Part shown: positions 1-12,534 of the stretch, piece by piece
How the letters are laid out: the number at the start of each line of letters is the position of its first letter
How positions within the stretch are numbered: the first letter of the stretch is position 1
Source of the DNA: Chlorops oryzae
Lineage: Eukaryota; Arthropoda; Insecta; Diptera; Chloropidae
Direction of reading: 5' to 3'
NCBI GenBank assembly: GCA_020466095.1
Contig: CM035808.1
Span: 57,168,029 to 57,232,028 of the forward strand
Length of the DNA: 64,000 nt
Made by a program: the position numbers and the translations under genes
The notes under the pieces: model-generated
Databases searched by the model: none
The model's input: the letters and a program-made list of their open reading frames with translations, nothing else
Told to the model about the DNA's origin: nothing

Positions 1-674
1 CCAAAACTAAAGAACTAGTGCAAAGGGGGGTAGAGCTTCGTATCAAGCTCCGACTAGTATTGCATGGAAAAATGGTTTTTCGTGTCAGTAATAAGAGTTG
101 CCATTATATAGTTGTTGCAAAAAGCGTTGGTGCTCCGAAATCAAAAATAAAATCTATCTTTATATGTTACAAATATTTTTGTAAATAAAACAAACACGAA
201 AAATAATTCGGTGTCTTTTACATATTGCGTATTGGAGGCTGAAAAAATTTTAGAACAAAAATAACCAAAAAACCACAAAATATGGTCAATAATCTTTCAA
301 AGGAACTAGTGTTTTACTATGCCCAATTTACCCAATTGGTTCCCAAATTACTAAAAAGCGTTAGTTCAAGTGTACAATTAGTGATTTTTAGCCCACACGC
401 AATTTTAATTTTGTACAGAGTAATACATTGCCAGGGGTATAAAGAAGAACCAGTGCTGGTGGAATTAGAACTAGTAAAACGCTAGAGCTTAACTACTCAT
501 ACTTCCTGCAGGGCTGTTGAACTCTTCACCACAGCAGTCGTTGACAAAACTCTATCTTTTTCAGTCGCACTCATGTAAACTGTTCTCTGTCTCTATCGCA
601 CCCGCATATTCTTATCATACCAACAAGCAAATTCAAAAAATTTAGAGAGTGTCGCTTGTAGAATTGTATGGCAC
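1..674. other. Intergenic or unassigned repeat DNA, no gene seen
   Basis: AT-rich sequence with no recognisable coding region on either strand. A short motif, GAACTAGT, recurs about every 150-280 bp (near 13, 303 and 467), which suggests degraded repeat DNA. The small open frame at 282-485 has no family resemblance that I can see. Confidence 0.4.
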
Positions 675-1230
675 TAGTGCTGGACAAACCATCGATATAA
701 TATCGATACATTATGTAGCGAAACTCTTTCAATACATAAATATTTTTTTAGATATTTAAGATATTCGATATTTTCACTACTGCCTACAAACGAAGATTCA
801 AAATACTCAACAAAAAAATTATAATCTCTTGGGGTGCCCAATAAAAAATTAAATAATCCAAAGAGGAATCTTGGGTTGCTCCTTTGCGAGCAATAGATTA
901 CTCCACACAAATCCGCATTACGTACGCCTGCTTCTAATGGAAATCAGACAGAGTACTTATTTTGACCTTGAAATGGAGGACACGGATTAGTCCTAGGATC
1001 CGAATGGACTTGCAAGTGTTAACTCCTCTATTTTTGCTTTATGATGGCTCGCTTAGGCTTCAAATAGATGAATAATTTATTCCTCCTTCATTGTTCCATT
1101 TATTGCATGTTTCCACATATCGAATTGACTAAATAAATTTGAGCTATTTTAGATATTTAGCAGGCTCTAATCCATAAATTCTTTAAGTTATTTCTATGTA
1201 GAAACATGCTATTTGGTAGTACTCCATATG

Positions 1231-1490
1231 TTATATTTTTTTCGAGTCTGTTGCGTTGAAAACTTTTAAGTAATAAAATGATTCGGAATTTTCACTTTTA
1301 TTTCAATCGCTTTATTTTGTATATATCTATACGTATATCGGCGAATTCGCTTCCTAATTCTAATTCTAATTAGGAATCATCCTGATGAAGGCGGAAGCGA
1401 ATTCGCCGAAATACGTATATATATATATATACAAAATAAAGCGACTGAAATAAAAGTGAAAATTCCGAATCATTTTATTACTTAGTACTC
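1231..1490. repeat. Foldback repeat, family FB-A copy 1
   Basis: Two inverted arms of about 85 bp (about 1267-1352 and 1396-1482) face a short spacer. The arms contain AAGTAATAAAATGATTCGG, then CGCTTTATTTTGTATATAT, then GGCGAATTCGCTTCC. The left side carries GAGTCTGTTGCG, also present beside the related copy near 29.6 kb. A direct repeat, TAGTACTCCATAT, lies on both sides (about 1217 and 1484). The arms should fold into a long hairpin. Confidence 0.65.
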
Positions 1491-1498
1491 CATATATT

Positions 1499-2100
1499 TT
1501 TATAACCGACACACTCTGTGTAGAGGGCATATTGCATTTGTGCGGTTATGTGTAACACGGAGAACAAATGGAGATAAACCATACAAAATATATATAGAAA
1601 TGGTAAGCGTTACCAGGAGATTCGATTTAGCTATGTCCGTCAGTCCATCCCTTTGTCTGTATACAGTTTTCTTATCGAAGGAGTTGAGGTACCTCTATGA
1701 AATTCGGTATGCATGTTTGCGGGGACAATATACAGAATAAGTTCGAGAATGGAACCGATCGGACTAATTTTAAGGCTCCCCCCAGTACAAAGGTTTGTCA
1801 AAAAATCCGTAAACATGCATAAGGATCAGAACTTTTCGAGATATTTCGAATTTTTAGTTTGAGCCTAGATTTAAGCCTTCTATCATATTTGCAAAAGTTG
1901 GACAAGTGGATGTGGCAAAAGGCCGGTTTTTATCGAGAAACTGAACAATTATCGGCATATTGGGCCCTTCTGGCCTTAAAAACCTCGGTAATACTTTGTA
2001 TTAATGGTCGTGGTCTTTGGACCTGTTAAAAAGCTTTCGAGCACACGTGTCTGTGTCGGGTATTGTATTGGCAGGCTCGCCTTACTATAATACCCTTACA
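1499..2100 (+). mobile_element. DINE-1/mini-me-like Helentron relative, copy A
   Basis: It starts with ACCGACACACTCTGTGTAGA and ends with TGTGTCGGGTATTGTATTGG, then CTATAATACCC. The start-end pair recurs at 13.36-14.20 kb. The internal phrases GAGATTCGATTTAG and GTCCGTCAGTCC match other copies in this window. It is non-coding. The assignment to the dipteran DINE-1/mini-me group rests on the GTCY-type microsatellite core and is an inference. Confidence 0.6.
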
Positions 2101-2331
2101 TACAATTGAAACCTCATATAATCTTTCGCTATTTTATTTTAAAAGGCCAAACCCAATTTCAAATGGTGTTCGAAGAGTAACTAGAAAAATTCTAAAATTT
2201 TTATTTAGCAGAAGGTCGATATATCGATAGTATCGATGTTCCTCAGCTAAAAATATCGAAATATCGATGTAGGCAAACATCGTTGTTTCTCCAGCACTAA
2301 AGAGCACAGCTAGTACGAGGCCATTTACACG

Positions 2332-2818
2332 TTAAGGGGCAATATTACCAAGCACATTTAAACATTTTTTTAATTAAAATAAATTTTTTTTTATTTTTAA
2401 TTTCATTTTCAATATTCAACTTTTTTAAGTTAAGCAAAATGTGGCAGCACGCTCCACTGTCAGGGTAGTTAGTCAAATTCACAGCTGCTTGAAATAATAT
2501 TTTTGAGCATGGAGCAAAGTACCCGCGATCTTTCATCAGTTTCATATAGCTGTAGTCCGAATCCATATATTTAAAGCTTTGCTTCTTTCGTATTGCAGAG
2601 ATTTTTTACGTAAAATTTTAGAATGAATGTAATCAGCTGCTTTTCTACCGCTTAAAACAGGGCTGTTACCGCATTAAAAAAAAAAAAACTTAAACGACCT
2701 ACTGAGGTAGTTTAAATTAAAAAAAAAAATATTTTAAAAATTTAATTGGTGAAAATGAAAATCAGATTTTATTTTAAAAATTTTTGAAATATACTTGGTA
2801 ATATTGGCCCTAAGACAT
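2332..2818. mobile_element. MITE-like element with about 25-bp terminal inverted repeats
   Basis: The left end TTAAGGGGCAATATTACCAAG has its inverted counterpart in CTTGGTAATATTGGCCCTAA near 2795-2815. The inside is very AT-rich and has no coding capacity. TAAGG would fit a hAT terminus, but I could not find a convincing 8-bp target duplication. Confidence 0.5.
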
Positions 2819-3134
2819 TTAGACAGTGAAGCACACTTTTTGTGGGCTAACGACGCACGGAGATGGGGTATGGGAGCGTTTTTCTCTCTTTCCCCTGCGT
2901 CGCTTCCATGGGAAAATTTGTTTCATTATCGAAAGGTCTTATCGTGTAAATAGCGTATTTTCGATATCGCTATACCTCATGTCGATACGTTTTCTTTCGA
3001 TACTCATCCCTAGTCCCAATCCAGTCCAAACTGCGTAATATCACGTTCTCACGGCATGGCGATGCAAGGGCTTCGGCTCTGATTCTCGCTTCTGATTCGC
3101 CATACAAATTTTTGACAGCCCCAAACACCACCAC

Positions 3135-5345
3135 TAGGGTAACCATCCGTCCGTATTTATACGGACATGTCCGTCTTTTTAGCTCCGTGTCCGTATGTCC
3201 GTATATTTCAATCAATGTCCGTATTTTTTCCAATTTTGCACAAAAAAAAATTTTTTTTTTTGTTTTCATGGCCCGAGGGCGCAATTTCACTCTTATTTGG
3301 AAAAAAATCCTGCGTTATTGAGAAAAATTGGAAGTGGTGAGAAATACTAAAATTTTGTACGTTGTAAAAACAAAAATGTTAACATAACACAGGCCAACAG
3401 TGGTTTTGGTGCCGCGATTTCGTTCATTATTACGGATAAGGGTGGTATTGGTAATATCAAAATAATTTTTTTTAATTTTTTCCTAGGTGTAGTTTTGGAG
3501 CTACCATCAATTTTTTGTGAGGTCTTCAGTTGTTTGGCTTTTAAGGAAAAATATATATATTACTGCTTTTTTAACAAATCATGGTTGATATCGTATCAAA
3601 GCTAATATCACGGTCTATCAAATGACACCTTTTTCATGAAGATAGAGCTTGTAGTTTTTACGGTACGAGCTTCCAAATTGTAAAAAATGAGAAGTTTTCT
3701 TAATTTTACTTAGATTTTTGGAGCTTATTTGACCTTTGATGGCATGACAATTTTTTTTTAAATATTCTTTTTGCATGGTTTGAAAGATGTTTCTTTATAA
3801 TAAGTCCCGAAGCCAAATTTTTTCGATTTCGTATTTAAAATGTGAAGGATATGGTACGAAATGTGAAAAAAATTAAGCTCTAATTTTTAAAGTACAAAAA
3901 ACAACTCTCAAGATTTTCAACTCAATTGATCAAGTAGTTTACTTTCCCTTTTATACTTTACAAAAAATTTTGATTAAAGAGCCAGCCCTTGTGGAAACAT
4001 ACATATCGCTCCATGACAACTAAACTGACACAACTCAAAACTTCTGAAATTCGAGTTATGCTTGAATCTTGTTCCCAAGTCATCCGTCTACCTACAGGAA
4101 AAATTCCATTCCATTTTTCTCATTATAAAAGGCCGAAAAAAAGCCGTAATGTCTTTTTTCCTGCTTTGATCGACACTGCGACGAATTTTGTTTTTCGCGT
4201 TTTCTGAAAAATGGCAAATTATGAGTTGTGCCACTTTAGTGTACCGGGTGCGATATATACTTTCGCACGAGAGAAAAATAGCATGCAAATGTTTTCTGTT
4301 ATCTCTCTCGTAAATGTATTAGGCAAAAAAAAGATCGAAAAGAATTTAATGATCGCGATGTCAAAAAATATAATTTGAAAACTATTCGAGCTTAACCGCT
4401 ATTGCACCTTCCACCTATAGGCGGACATGGCCATAAATATATGACATGGCCATATAAATGTTAATGTTGTTATTGCACTGTAAATATTAATGTTACATAA
4501 ATGACAATTTAATTTCATAATCTGTTATAAATTTTTGTACGGTGTATTCACCACAAACATAGCAAAATCAATTTGGATCATTCAGACATTTTCGTTTTGA
4601 CAAATTCATTTCTACAAGGGCTGGCTTTTTAGTCAAAACTTTTTGTGAAGTATAAAAGGGAAAGTAAACTACTTGATCAATTGAGTTGAAAATCTTGAGA
4701 GTTGTTTTTTGTACTTTAAAAATTAGAGCTTATTTTTTTTCACATTTCGTACCATATCCTCCACATTTTAAATCGGAAATAAAAAAATTGGCTTCGGGAC
4801 TTAGTATAAAGAAGCACCTTTAAAACCATGCAAAAAGAATATAAAAAAAAAAATTGTTTCATGCCATAAAAGGTCAAGAAATCGAAGAAAAATTAAAAAA
4901 ATTCTCATTTTTTACAATTGGGAAGCTTGTACCGTAAAAACTACAAGCTCTATCTTCATGAAAAAGGTGTCATTTGATAGACCGTGATATTAGCTTTGAT
5001 ACGATATCAACCATGACTTGTTAAAAAAGCAGATATATATATATTTTCCCTTAAAAGCCAAACAACTGAAGACCTCACACAAAATTGATGGTAGCTCCAA
5101 AACTACACCTAGGAAAAAATTAAAAAAAATATTTTTGATATTACCAATACCACCCTTATCCGTAATGATGAAAGAATTCGTGGCACCAAACGAAAATATT
5201 CAATTTGTTCGCCTGTGTAATTTTTTGATTAGTAAACTCTCGTTTTACTTGGAAATAGTGTTGATTCTTATTTTTTATTTTAGCTCTTTCGCCAAAAAAA
5301 AGTAGAGGTGTCCGTATTTTGTACTCAGGTCAAATGGTCACCCTA
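3135..5345. mobile_element. Non-autonomous foldback hAT element, 2211 bp, with perfect TSD
   Basis: The element begins TAGGGTAACCAT and ends ATGGTCACCCTA, so the 12-bp ends differ at one position. It is bounded by identical 8-bp copies of ACCACCAC (3127-3134 and 5346-5353), the target length and terminus type of hAT elements. Most of it is a giant inverted repeat: about 3408-3994 pairs with about 4613-5190 around a roughly 620-bp loop. Shared arm landmarks are GGATAAGGGTGGTATTGGTA, CAAATGACACCTTTTTCATG and AGCCAGCCCTTGT, each with its reverse complement. No transposase is readable. Confidence 0.88.
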
Positions 5346-5452
5346 ACCACCACAACTTTCTTCAGTTCGAAACAAGTAGCGAAACATGTTAATTATGATA
5401 TCAAGCCTGCTTTTTTATCGAAAATAGTGGGAAATAAATGACAGAAAATAAA

Positions 5453-5723
5453 AAGGGTTCTCATGTAATAGTGCAAAACATGCAAAACTGACATTTGAAT
5501 AAATTTATCCGGCAAGTTGCATGAACGCACCTTCGAAAAATTTTACGCGCAAGTGAAGTTAAAACAGCTGATTTTATACTAAACGAGTTTATACGCTTTA
5601 TATATACGTTTTGCGCTACCATATCGTAGTGCAAAACGCAGAAACTTACTTTCATACAAAATTTGACAGTTGATATATGAGGGTAAAAGTATATCAGGTT
5701 TTCACTATTAGATGAGAACCCTT
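5453..5723. mobile_element. hAT-type MITE, 271 bp
   Basis: The ends are inverted copies: AAGGGTTCTCATGTAATAGTG on the left and CACTATTAGATGAGAACCCTT on the right. The flanking 8-mers are aaaataaa (5445-5452) and aaagtaaa (5724-5731), 7 of 8 identical, as expected for a hAT target duplication. Non-coding. Confidence 0.75.
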
Positions 5724-5731
5724 AAAGTAAA

Positions 5732-7688
5732 TGAAAACAAAACATATATCTTCAGATAGAAAATTGACTTTTATTTGTTTGAAAATACATGCAGGCTGTC
5801 CAGGCAACTTTAAGCATTATTTTAATATGCGATACCTCATGTAAAGGACTATGGTTTTTGAACGTGCACCACTGGTGAGAAATGTTGGAAAAGAAAATTT
5901 TGAAATGGTTTAAATTGGACCGTGACCACAATTCGTGAAGTTTGAGTTTTCTTTAGTTTCTAGTCAAGGAGATATCACGTTTTGAAATTTGCCCAAACTC
6001 GCACTAGTTTTTCATTTATTTTGACGCTTATGTAGTTGCCACATTAACCATTGCGCATAACGCAGTTATTTTCAGTTGAGGCTGTTAAAATCGGGATATC
6101 AAATTAATAATTTACGCTACTGCGACTAGGAGGCTTTGCCCCTTGATCGCGCCGCTTCGCATCTCTCCTTCTGCACGTTTTTTTTTTATTAATATTATTT
6201 CAAAATTTTGTTCTCCTCAAATTCCGTATTTTAGCATAATTTTATAGAAAATAGTAAGAAACTAAAAATCTAAAATATTTCATGCAATGATTTTCCTTTA
6301 TTTAACAGAGTTCTTACTAAACTTCATATTTTTTCAAATCTCGAACATTTAGAAATTAAATCTACCAATTGGTGGGTTTTCTCAAAACAAAGCTTCTGAC
6401 AGCACCATAACCAGCTGTCAGTCTGTATTCACAATGCTTACATTGCACTTCCATACAAATTTTAAGTGGCTATAACTTCTAAACAAGACGAGACCGCCAA
6501 AAATGGATTTCAGATTAGAAATCATGAGGTCATTCTACATATATATGCCAAATTCCAGAAACGGCAAAGAATGAATATTTATTATTAATTATAATTAAAT
6601 GTTAACCCACGGTGTATTTTCGGGTTAGATGATTTTTTTATATATGTTTTGACATTTGAAACCCTGGGTTTCGCCGATAACCCAAACCCGGCCTGGTGAG
6701 AACATAGCATTAGACCTGTGTATGAGGTATTTTTTAAATATTGGAACGGGTATTTCGTAGACTCGTGTACATTCAGTGAATCGAAGTATCGGCTGATCCA
6801 ATTCGAATGATACGTTCAAGTCAGCTGGCACGTTATTTCGATTACAACACCGAACGGTTCAACTGAAATAGTACAAAATTAATAAGTGAATGGTTTACTC
6901 CAAATAAAAAAGAAATTCATGTAACAAAATAGTAGATTTGAGTAAGTTGGAACAGGTATTTCTTATAGAACATCTAATATCAAGTGTGTTTTACTAACAT
7001 TCGCGATGTCGTTTATACAGTTACAGCTACATTGAAATGGAGTATGTTCTATAGAAATGGAGTACACATCGTCAAAGAACAAAACACAAAACATCGTCAG
7101 TCAGTCGAGCTAATATTTGAGCAGAGTTGACCCGTAGTCGCCTCGTTGACCATGCCACTAGTTCAAAAGAGAAGAGAGAGAGAGAGACTGTCTATTATTC
7201 CATCTTTTTGTGACCATGCCAAATGACCAAAGACATGAGCTTTGACTGAATTCAGTATCTATGAAAATCCAGTAATTGTAGTTGCACGTTACATATTTTG
7301 AATGAACATACCGGTTATACAGTTCACAAGATGTTAAAATGTTAAATACTACGTTTAGATGCTTCTAATTGGGAGCATTTTCAGTTGCTTCATGTGAAGA
7401 TGCTTTTTTAGCAGAAAATGTTTGGTTCTATGACTATTCTCGAGTATATTTTGTTGGCGCGAACGTGTCCAACCATTCGAGAAAGATAAAAATTTGTATA
7501 AAAATGATCAGGAGCGTTACCAAGAGTTTCGGTTTATCCATGGCCATCCGTCAGTTTGTTTGTGCGAATTCCCATTAAAAAAAATTGTGGGAATGCTAAA
7601 AAATGCAGACATCAGAATAACATTTTGCGCTACTTAAAATTAAGTTTATTGAAATATATTTCTTTATTTTAGTTTCGGCGTTTTTAAT
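5732..7688. other. Non-coding, unassigned repeat-like DNA
   Basis: No supported gene. The sequence near 5920-5990 (a phrase like GACCGTGACCACAATTCGTG followed by GTTTGAGTTTTC) recurs in altered form at 8290-8450, so part of it is an unclassified repeat. A short GA-rich run lies at 7172-7188, and GACCATGCCA occurs twice near 7148 and 7212. Confidence 0.35.
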
Positions 7689-7689
7689 T

Positions 7690-7826
7690 TTAATTTTTAT
7701 ACCTTTTCCGAAGGAAAGGGTATATTAAGTTTGGCTCGGAGTATGTAACATACCAAAGGAGTCGCGATAGATATAGACATATATATATATACTTGATCAG
7801 GGTGACAAGAGGAGTCGATCTAGCCA

Positions 7827-7874
<48 letters not shown>

Positions 7875-8580
7875 GGTCACACTTTAGTTTTTCGTAATTT
7901 ACTCCTAAGCCATGAAAGATATCATATTGAAATTTGGCATGGACTTGAACCAGGTAAATGTCCGAAAAACTGCATAAAAATTGTTTTCGTAGTCCCTTCT
8001 TGAGTCGTGGGAAGTGGTTCAGAAGTTTCAAAAATCACGATTTTTAAGGTTTTTCCTGGATAACTTTTTTACTATACATCCCAGCTTATTGAAATTTGGT
8101 GTGTGTATAGCTACCATGTAGACTTAAGCTTTCGCTGAAAAAAAAATTGCGACATCGCTATATTTATGGTCATCATCCTACACATTAGAAAAAAACACTC
8201 TTTCTCTTATTCTGATATCTGTATACAAAAATGATTTTTTTTTGCTTCTTCTGATTGTGTATTTTGCCGCCAAATAAAGTCGTCACTTAAGGTTAAAATT
8301 TGTCCATGACCACCATTCGCGAAATTCGCGAAAATTTGATTTTCACTATTTTGAATTGAGGATCTCGCAGCTAGACAAAATGGCCTCTATCGGTTAAAAC
8401 TTGACCATGACCACCATTCGCGAAAATTTTGTGCTTAATAATAATCTCAAGTTTTAGAAGCTAAATCAAAGTACAGATAAGGTATAAATAGATATCTAAG
8501 CTAGAACAACGAAAACGGCAAGAATTTTTGTTAAGGTAATGTTTTAACATATTTTCGGCTGAGGACAAGGTATGTGTGCA
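7690..8580 (-). mobile_element. Helentron/DINE-like repeat with (GTCT)n microsatellite
   Basis: The core at 7826-7876 is an uninterrupted run of about a dozen GTCT units. Upstream are TACCTTTTCCGAAGGAAAGG (a terminal hairpin) and GGGTATATTAAGTTTGGCTC, followed by the (AT)n tract and CTTGATCAGGGTGAC, all typical of fly DINE-1/mini-me relatives. An apparent 113-residue open frame on the minus strand is only the translated microsatellite. Orientation and outer limits are approximate. Confidence 0.55.
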
Positions 8581-9707
8581 ATCGGCTTCCCAAGCAGCAA
8601 AATAGAGCGATTCGACCAGCAGCAAGTCGAATCGACCTATTTTGGTTGAAAATACCCTATTTCTGACCTATTTTCCGGCCTTAAATATGACCTAACTTAA
8701 AAGTCCGTTTCGAAGGTCCAAATTACCTCTATTCTACCTATTTCATGACTTCAAAGTCGCTTCGACTTCCAAGTCGATTTTTGGTCGAAAATAGGTAAAA
8801 AATTCCCTATTGAGTGACTTAAAATTGACTTAACTTTGAATTCCAAATTAGGTAATTTTTCAAGGCAAACCGACCAATTTTTCGACTAAAATTCGACTTT
8901 AAGGTCCGTTTGACTTATAGGGCGAAATAGGGTCAAAAGTTGACTTATTTTGTTGCATGCTTCGACTTCAAAGTCGAGCGGACTTGATTTTCGGACTTCA
9001 TAGTCGGTTTGACTTTAAAGTCGAAATAGGTCAAAATAGGTCGAGCTCCGCCATGTTTTTCGAATGGCAAATTGAGAATTATTCTTCTGCATATGTTTTT
9101 TCTTTAAGAAAAACAATTTTTTTCAAACAATATTTATTTAATTTCCATCAATGAGAAAGCCCCTTAAAAATGAAGAAGTAGAAGGAACACTTTCACGAAA
9201 AATCTCAGCGGGCATATGTTTTTGGGACTTATTAAGCGCAAAATAATTTTTAATGAAGTCCATATTTTATTTATTATTTATTTCTTAAGACACACGAAGA
9301 AGAAAATCTCTCGTTCATATCTGCTTTCGAGTAATACGAATGACTGAGTAAGATATTATGTATTTATATCTTTCTCTGTTACTCTCTCTCTCACTTTTTT
9401 CGTTTCCTTTTACGTTCTCTTTCGTTTTACTCATAAGTCCAATTAGGTCGAAAATTGGTCATTGCGACTTCTTTTCGACTAATATTAGGTAAACGGACTT
9501 CTTTTCGCCCTGACTTTGAAGTCGAAATGCCCTATTATGACCTATTATTACCGCCAATCGACTTCCAATCTATTCCCCACTTACGTCGACTCGACGTCGA
9601 ATCGACGTAATTTCGACCTATTTAGGTTAGGTCAAGTAAATATTCTGACCTAATATAGGTAAGAATTTACCAATTTTCGACCTATTTTGCTACTTGGGTT
9701 AGCCGAT
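8581..9707. mobile_element. DNA transposon of unknown superfamily, GTCGA/AATAGGTC-rich, copy A
   Basis: The terminal inverted repeat reads CCCAAG[C/T]AGCAAAATAG and extends outward to ATCGGCT on both sides (8581 and 9707). About 450 bp at the left end and 250 bp at the right end are packed with variants of AGGTCGAAAATAGGTC and GACTTCAAAGTCGA on both strands. The middle (9050-9420) is ordinary AT-rich sequence. The CCC...GGG ends next to a partial TTA recall piggyBac, but no TTAA pair is seen, so the superfamily is open. Confidence 0.65.
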
Positions 9708-10015
9708 GTAAACTTCTTTACTTGTTTTTTTTATATATTTAAATAGGCTTTTGGCCGTCATGCCACGGAAAGAGCAATAATTTTTTTTGTTTCCTTGTTT
9801 TATTCTTTAAATTATTTATTTTCCGATATTTCGGCTAAAATTATTAGCCATGATCAGGGAAATCTGTGCAAAAATATACATAATAACATATTAAAATATA
9901 ACACTGCATGTATCAGCGAAAACATTTTTTTAAATATTACCTAAAAAAAACTAAAAAAACATTCAAAACAAAAACAAGACCACATTTTTTATAATTATAT
10001 TCGCAACATGACCTT
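9708..10015. other. Short AT-rich spacer, nothing recognised
   Basis: The spacer lies between two copies of the same GTCGA-rich transposon family. It has poly-T and poly-A runs and no coding or RNA feature that I can support. Confidence 0.4.
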
Positions 10016-10700
10016 CCCAACTAGCAAAATAGTTCCAAAGTTGATATTTTCTTACCTATTTTAGGGCAGAATATTTCATTGCCCTGCCCTAAATGGGGCA
10101 TAATTACGTCCGTACGACTTCCATTCGACGTAAGTGGGGAATAGAATGGAAGTCGTCTGGCGGTAATAATAGGGCATAATAGGGCATTTCGTACTTAAAG
10201 GTAGGCATTTCGACCAAAAATAGGTCGAAAAGAAGTCGAAATTACCAAATTTTAATCTAAATTGGGCAAAGAATGAAATCAAAAGAACGAAACGAAAACG
10301 AACCCAAAACGAAACGACAAAAAGGGAGAGAGATATATAAATAGATAATATCTTACTCATTCATACGGATTACTTCAATACAACAATGAACGATAGATTT
10401 TCTATCAAGTATGTCTTATGAAATGAATAATAAATAAAATATGGACTTGATAAAAAAATATTTTGCGATTCATAAAACCTTAATGTATATGCGAGCTTGG
10501 GTTTATGGTGAAAGTGATCCTTGTACTCCTTCATTTTTCAGGGTCCATCTCATTGATGTGAATTAAATAAATTGTTCTTAATAAAAAAATTATTTTTCGT
10601 ATAGAAAAAACAGTTGCCGAAGAAGAATTCGCAATCCGCCATTCGAAAGACATGGCGGAACGCAAGATCGGGCCACAAAGTCGAATTTCCTTCATTTCCA
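10016..10700. mobile_element. GTCGA/AATAGGTC-rich DNA transposon, copy B, inverted and truncated
   Basis: The left end CCCAACTAGCAAAATAG matches the terminus of the copy at 8581-9707. The inside matches that copy in reverse orientation: the block CATGGCGGA near 10650 corresponds to TCCGCCATG near 9048, and the ATATCTTACTCATTCATACG region corresponds to the sequence near 9340. Motifs such as GACCAAAAATAGGTCGAAAA persist at the left end. The far end is missing or too diverged to place. Confidence 0.6.
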
Positions 10701-10869
10701 TATTTAATAGGTAAAAATGACTTTCAGCTCTTTCTTTATAGTTATTTTGCCTTAAATTATCCCTGTTAAGGAATTTATTACTTATTTTTGCTCTAATAAG
10801 GCATTTAAACTTTTTTTTGCGACAGCCACTCACATGTATTGCTTACGCTCTTGCCTCAGTTTGACGGAA

Positions 10870-10998
10870 ACAGCCGAGCATGCAACATTCTATATATATT
10901 TTGTATGGTCTATCTTGATTGGTTATGCGTGTTACACACAGCCACACAAACGCAATATACCCTCGACACAGGATGTGTCGGGTATACAAAGAATTGAG
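10870..10998 (-). mobile_element. DINE-1/mini-me-like fragment
   Basis: On the minus strand this reads ATACCCGACACATCCTGTGT, then GGGTATATTGCGTTTGTGTG and TGTGTGTAACAC, the same start as the copies at 13362 and 29956. It is a 5' fragment only. Confidence 0.6.
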
Positions 10999-11811
10999 TA
11001 CCATGAAAGGGATGCCTGTTTTAAAATGAAGGGAGAATTCGGTATAACTTTTGTTAAAACGAAAACAAAAAATCTGTCGCTTGAGAGATCCTTAGTTGTT
11101 GGTTAAACACACTCCTATTGAATTTCAAGAATTCATGTGAATCCGAGTTGAAAATATAATGGAGTGCTTATTGTGAGCGTGCTAATGGGCGTGCAATTTT
11201 ACTGTTAGAGTAAAATTCTTAGTATATATATATTATCTTTTAGAGCGATCGCAGTCCACGAGAGTTGGATATAGAAATATATATTTAATTCCCTTGTACT
11301 ATCTTTCCCCCTTAGTGAGGGCAATTAAAAAATCTCTTTTCAATGCGAAATACATGCTACAGTCGCTCTGCCTTTCAGTGGATGAATTTCCAAATGTTTT
11401 AAAGATCATACACTTCGTTGATAATTTTTGCAACGCTTTTCAACCCCAGGGGGATCATTTAAAATAATAAATTACATATTTTTGATTGATTTATTTGGAT
11501 AGGAATTCTGGCAAATTCGAAGTTTAAAGCGTCAAACCCCGCCCAAACAAAATTTATACCCAATTTACTCACTTTAAAGGACAAGAGAATGTTAAGGTTT
11601 TACTTACCGAATGATATGAAATTGTTGTGCATGAAAAAAGAAATATATGAGACAAATTGTGATGGGTCGAACGATTTCGTCATTCATACTCCGTAAATAT
11701 ACAATTTATTTGAGGACCCAAAAAACCGCCTTGAGAGAGGAGCTTGCGAAAATCGTATCCCCGTTCGCAACTACGTTATAATATTAGCTTACAAACCGAA
11801 TTTCATATATC
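10999..11811. other. Non-coding, nothing recognised
   Basis: AT-rich DNA without a supported gene, RNA or clear repeat boundary. The open frame at 10834-11106 runs out of the DINE fragment and shows no family features. Confidence 0.35.
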
Positions 11812-12056
11812 GAGCCCTAACCGCGAAAATAACGGAAGCGACATATTTTTCGAAATTGACTTTTTGATGAAAATATGTTCTTCAGCCTGAAACTCATCAC
11901 CTAGTAAAATATTACGATGATATGCTCAATATTAACGGAGATATTGCACTATAAGTTTTATAATTTGTATGCCAGTCAATGCAAAGGAGATCAGAAAAAA
12001 CGCTCTCCTGTAAAATTTGATTTTTGTCGCTTACGTTATTTTCGCGGTTAGGGCTC
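11812..12056. mobile_element. MITE, 245 bp, with 31-bp terminal inverted repeats
   Basis: The left end starts GAGCCCTAACCGCGAAAATA and the right end is its inverse, finishing TTTTCGCGGTTAGGGCTC, with one mismatch in about 31 bp. The flanking 8-mers catatatc and catatgtt agree at 6 of 8 positions, compatible with an old 8-bp target duplication. It has no coding capacity. The superfamily is not assigned because GAGCC is not a usual hAT terminus. Confidence 0.7.
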
Positions 12057-12534
12057 CATATGTTACTTCAGCGATTTGGTTTCGGTAATAAATTGGTAGT
12101 AGATGCCGCCTCAACTATTAACTGTATCTCCTACCTGATCTCTACATATATGCGAAAATCTTTCGTGCATACTAAAAGCTTATAAAAAATTGTACCTCAG
12201 ACATGTACGCTTCACTATTTGCCTTTAAAACTAGCTGTAAAAAGTTTTATCACAAATATTTTTGCATAGAGTATAGCCTTGAAATAGGACGCACGTTTAA
12301 TCACTCCGAAATCAAATGAAAAGTTAGGCAATGAAAGCAAAGTGTCAATGTAAAAAACAAATAGAAAACTCCAAACTATCACGCATTTCCCCAATATTTT
12401 TTCCGTAAAAATTTAACAACTGCGGATTTAACACAAACTTGATGGTGGCTTCAAAACTAGACCAACATAACCACTGTAACCTGTATAAACTTTTTATTAT
12501 TTTCTCCCGAACAGATAGTGAAAAGACGTTGCCA

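Larger units (their letters stand above)
675..2299. mobile_element. Degraded hAT-like DNA transposon with internal insertions
   Basis: The two ends are inverted matches. The left end begins TAGTGCTGGACAAAC at 675, and the right end, read on the minus strand from 2299, begins TAGTGCTGGAGAAAC. Both continue into TATCGAT-rich sequence. The TAGTG start fits the YARNG terminus usual for hAT elements. The flanking 8-mers (tatggcac and aagagcac) agree at only 5 of 8 positions, so the target duplication is decayed or the assignment is wrong. No transposase is readable. The middle holds a foldback repeat and a Helentron-like copy, described separately. Confidence 0.55.

Noticed and set aside
7690..8031. 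113-residue minus-strand frame with RQTD repeats
   Set aside because: It is the translated GTCT microsatellite of a Helentron-like repeat.
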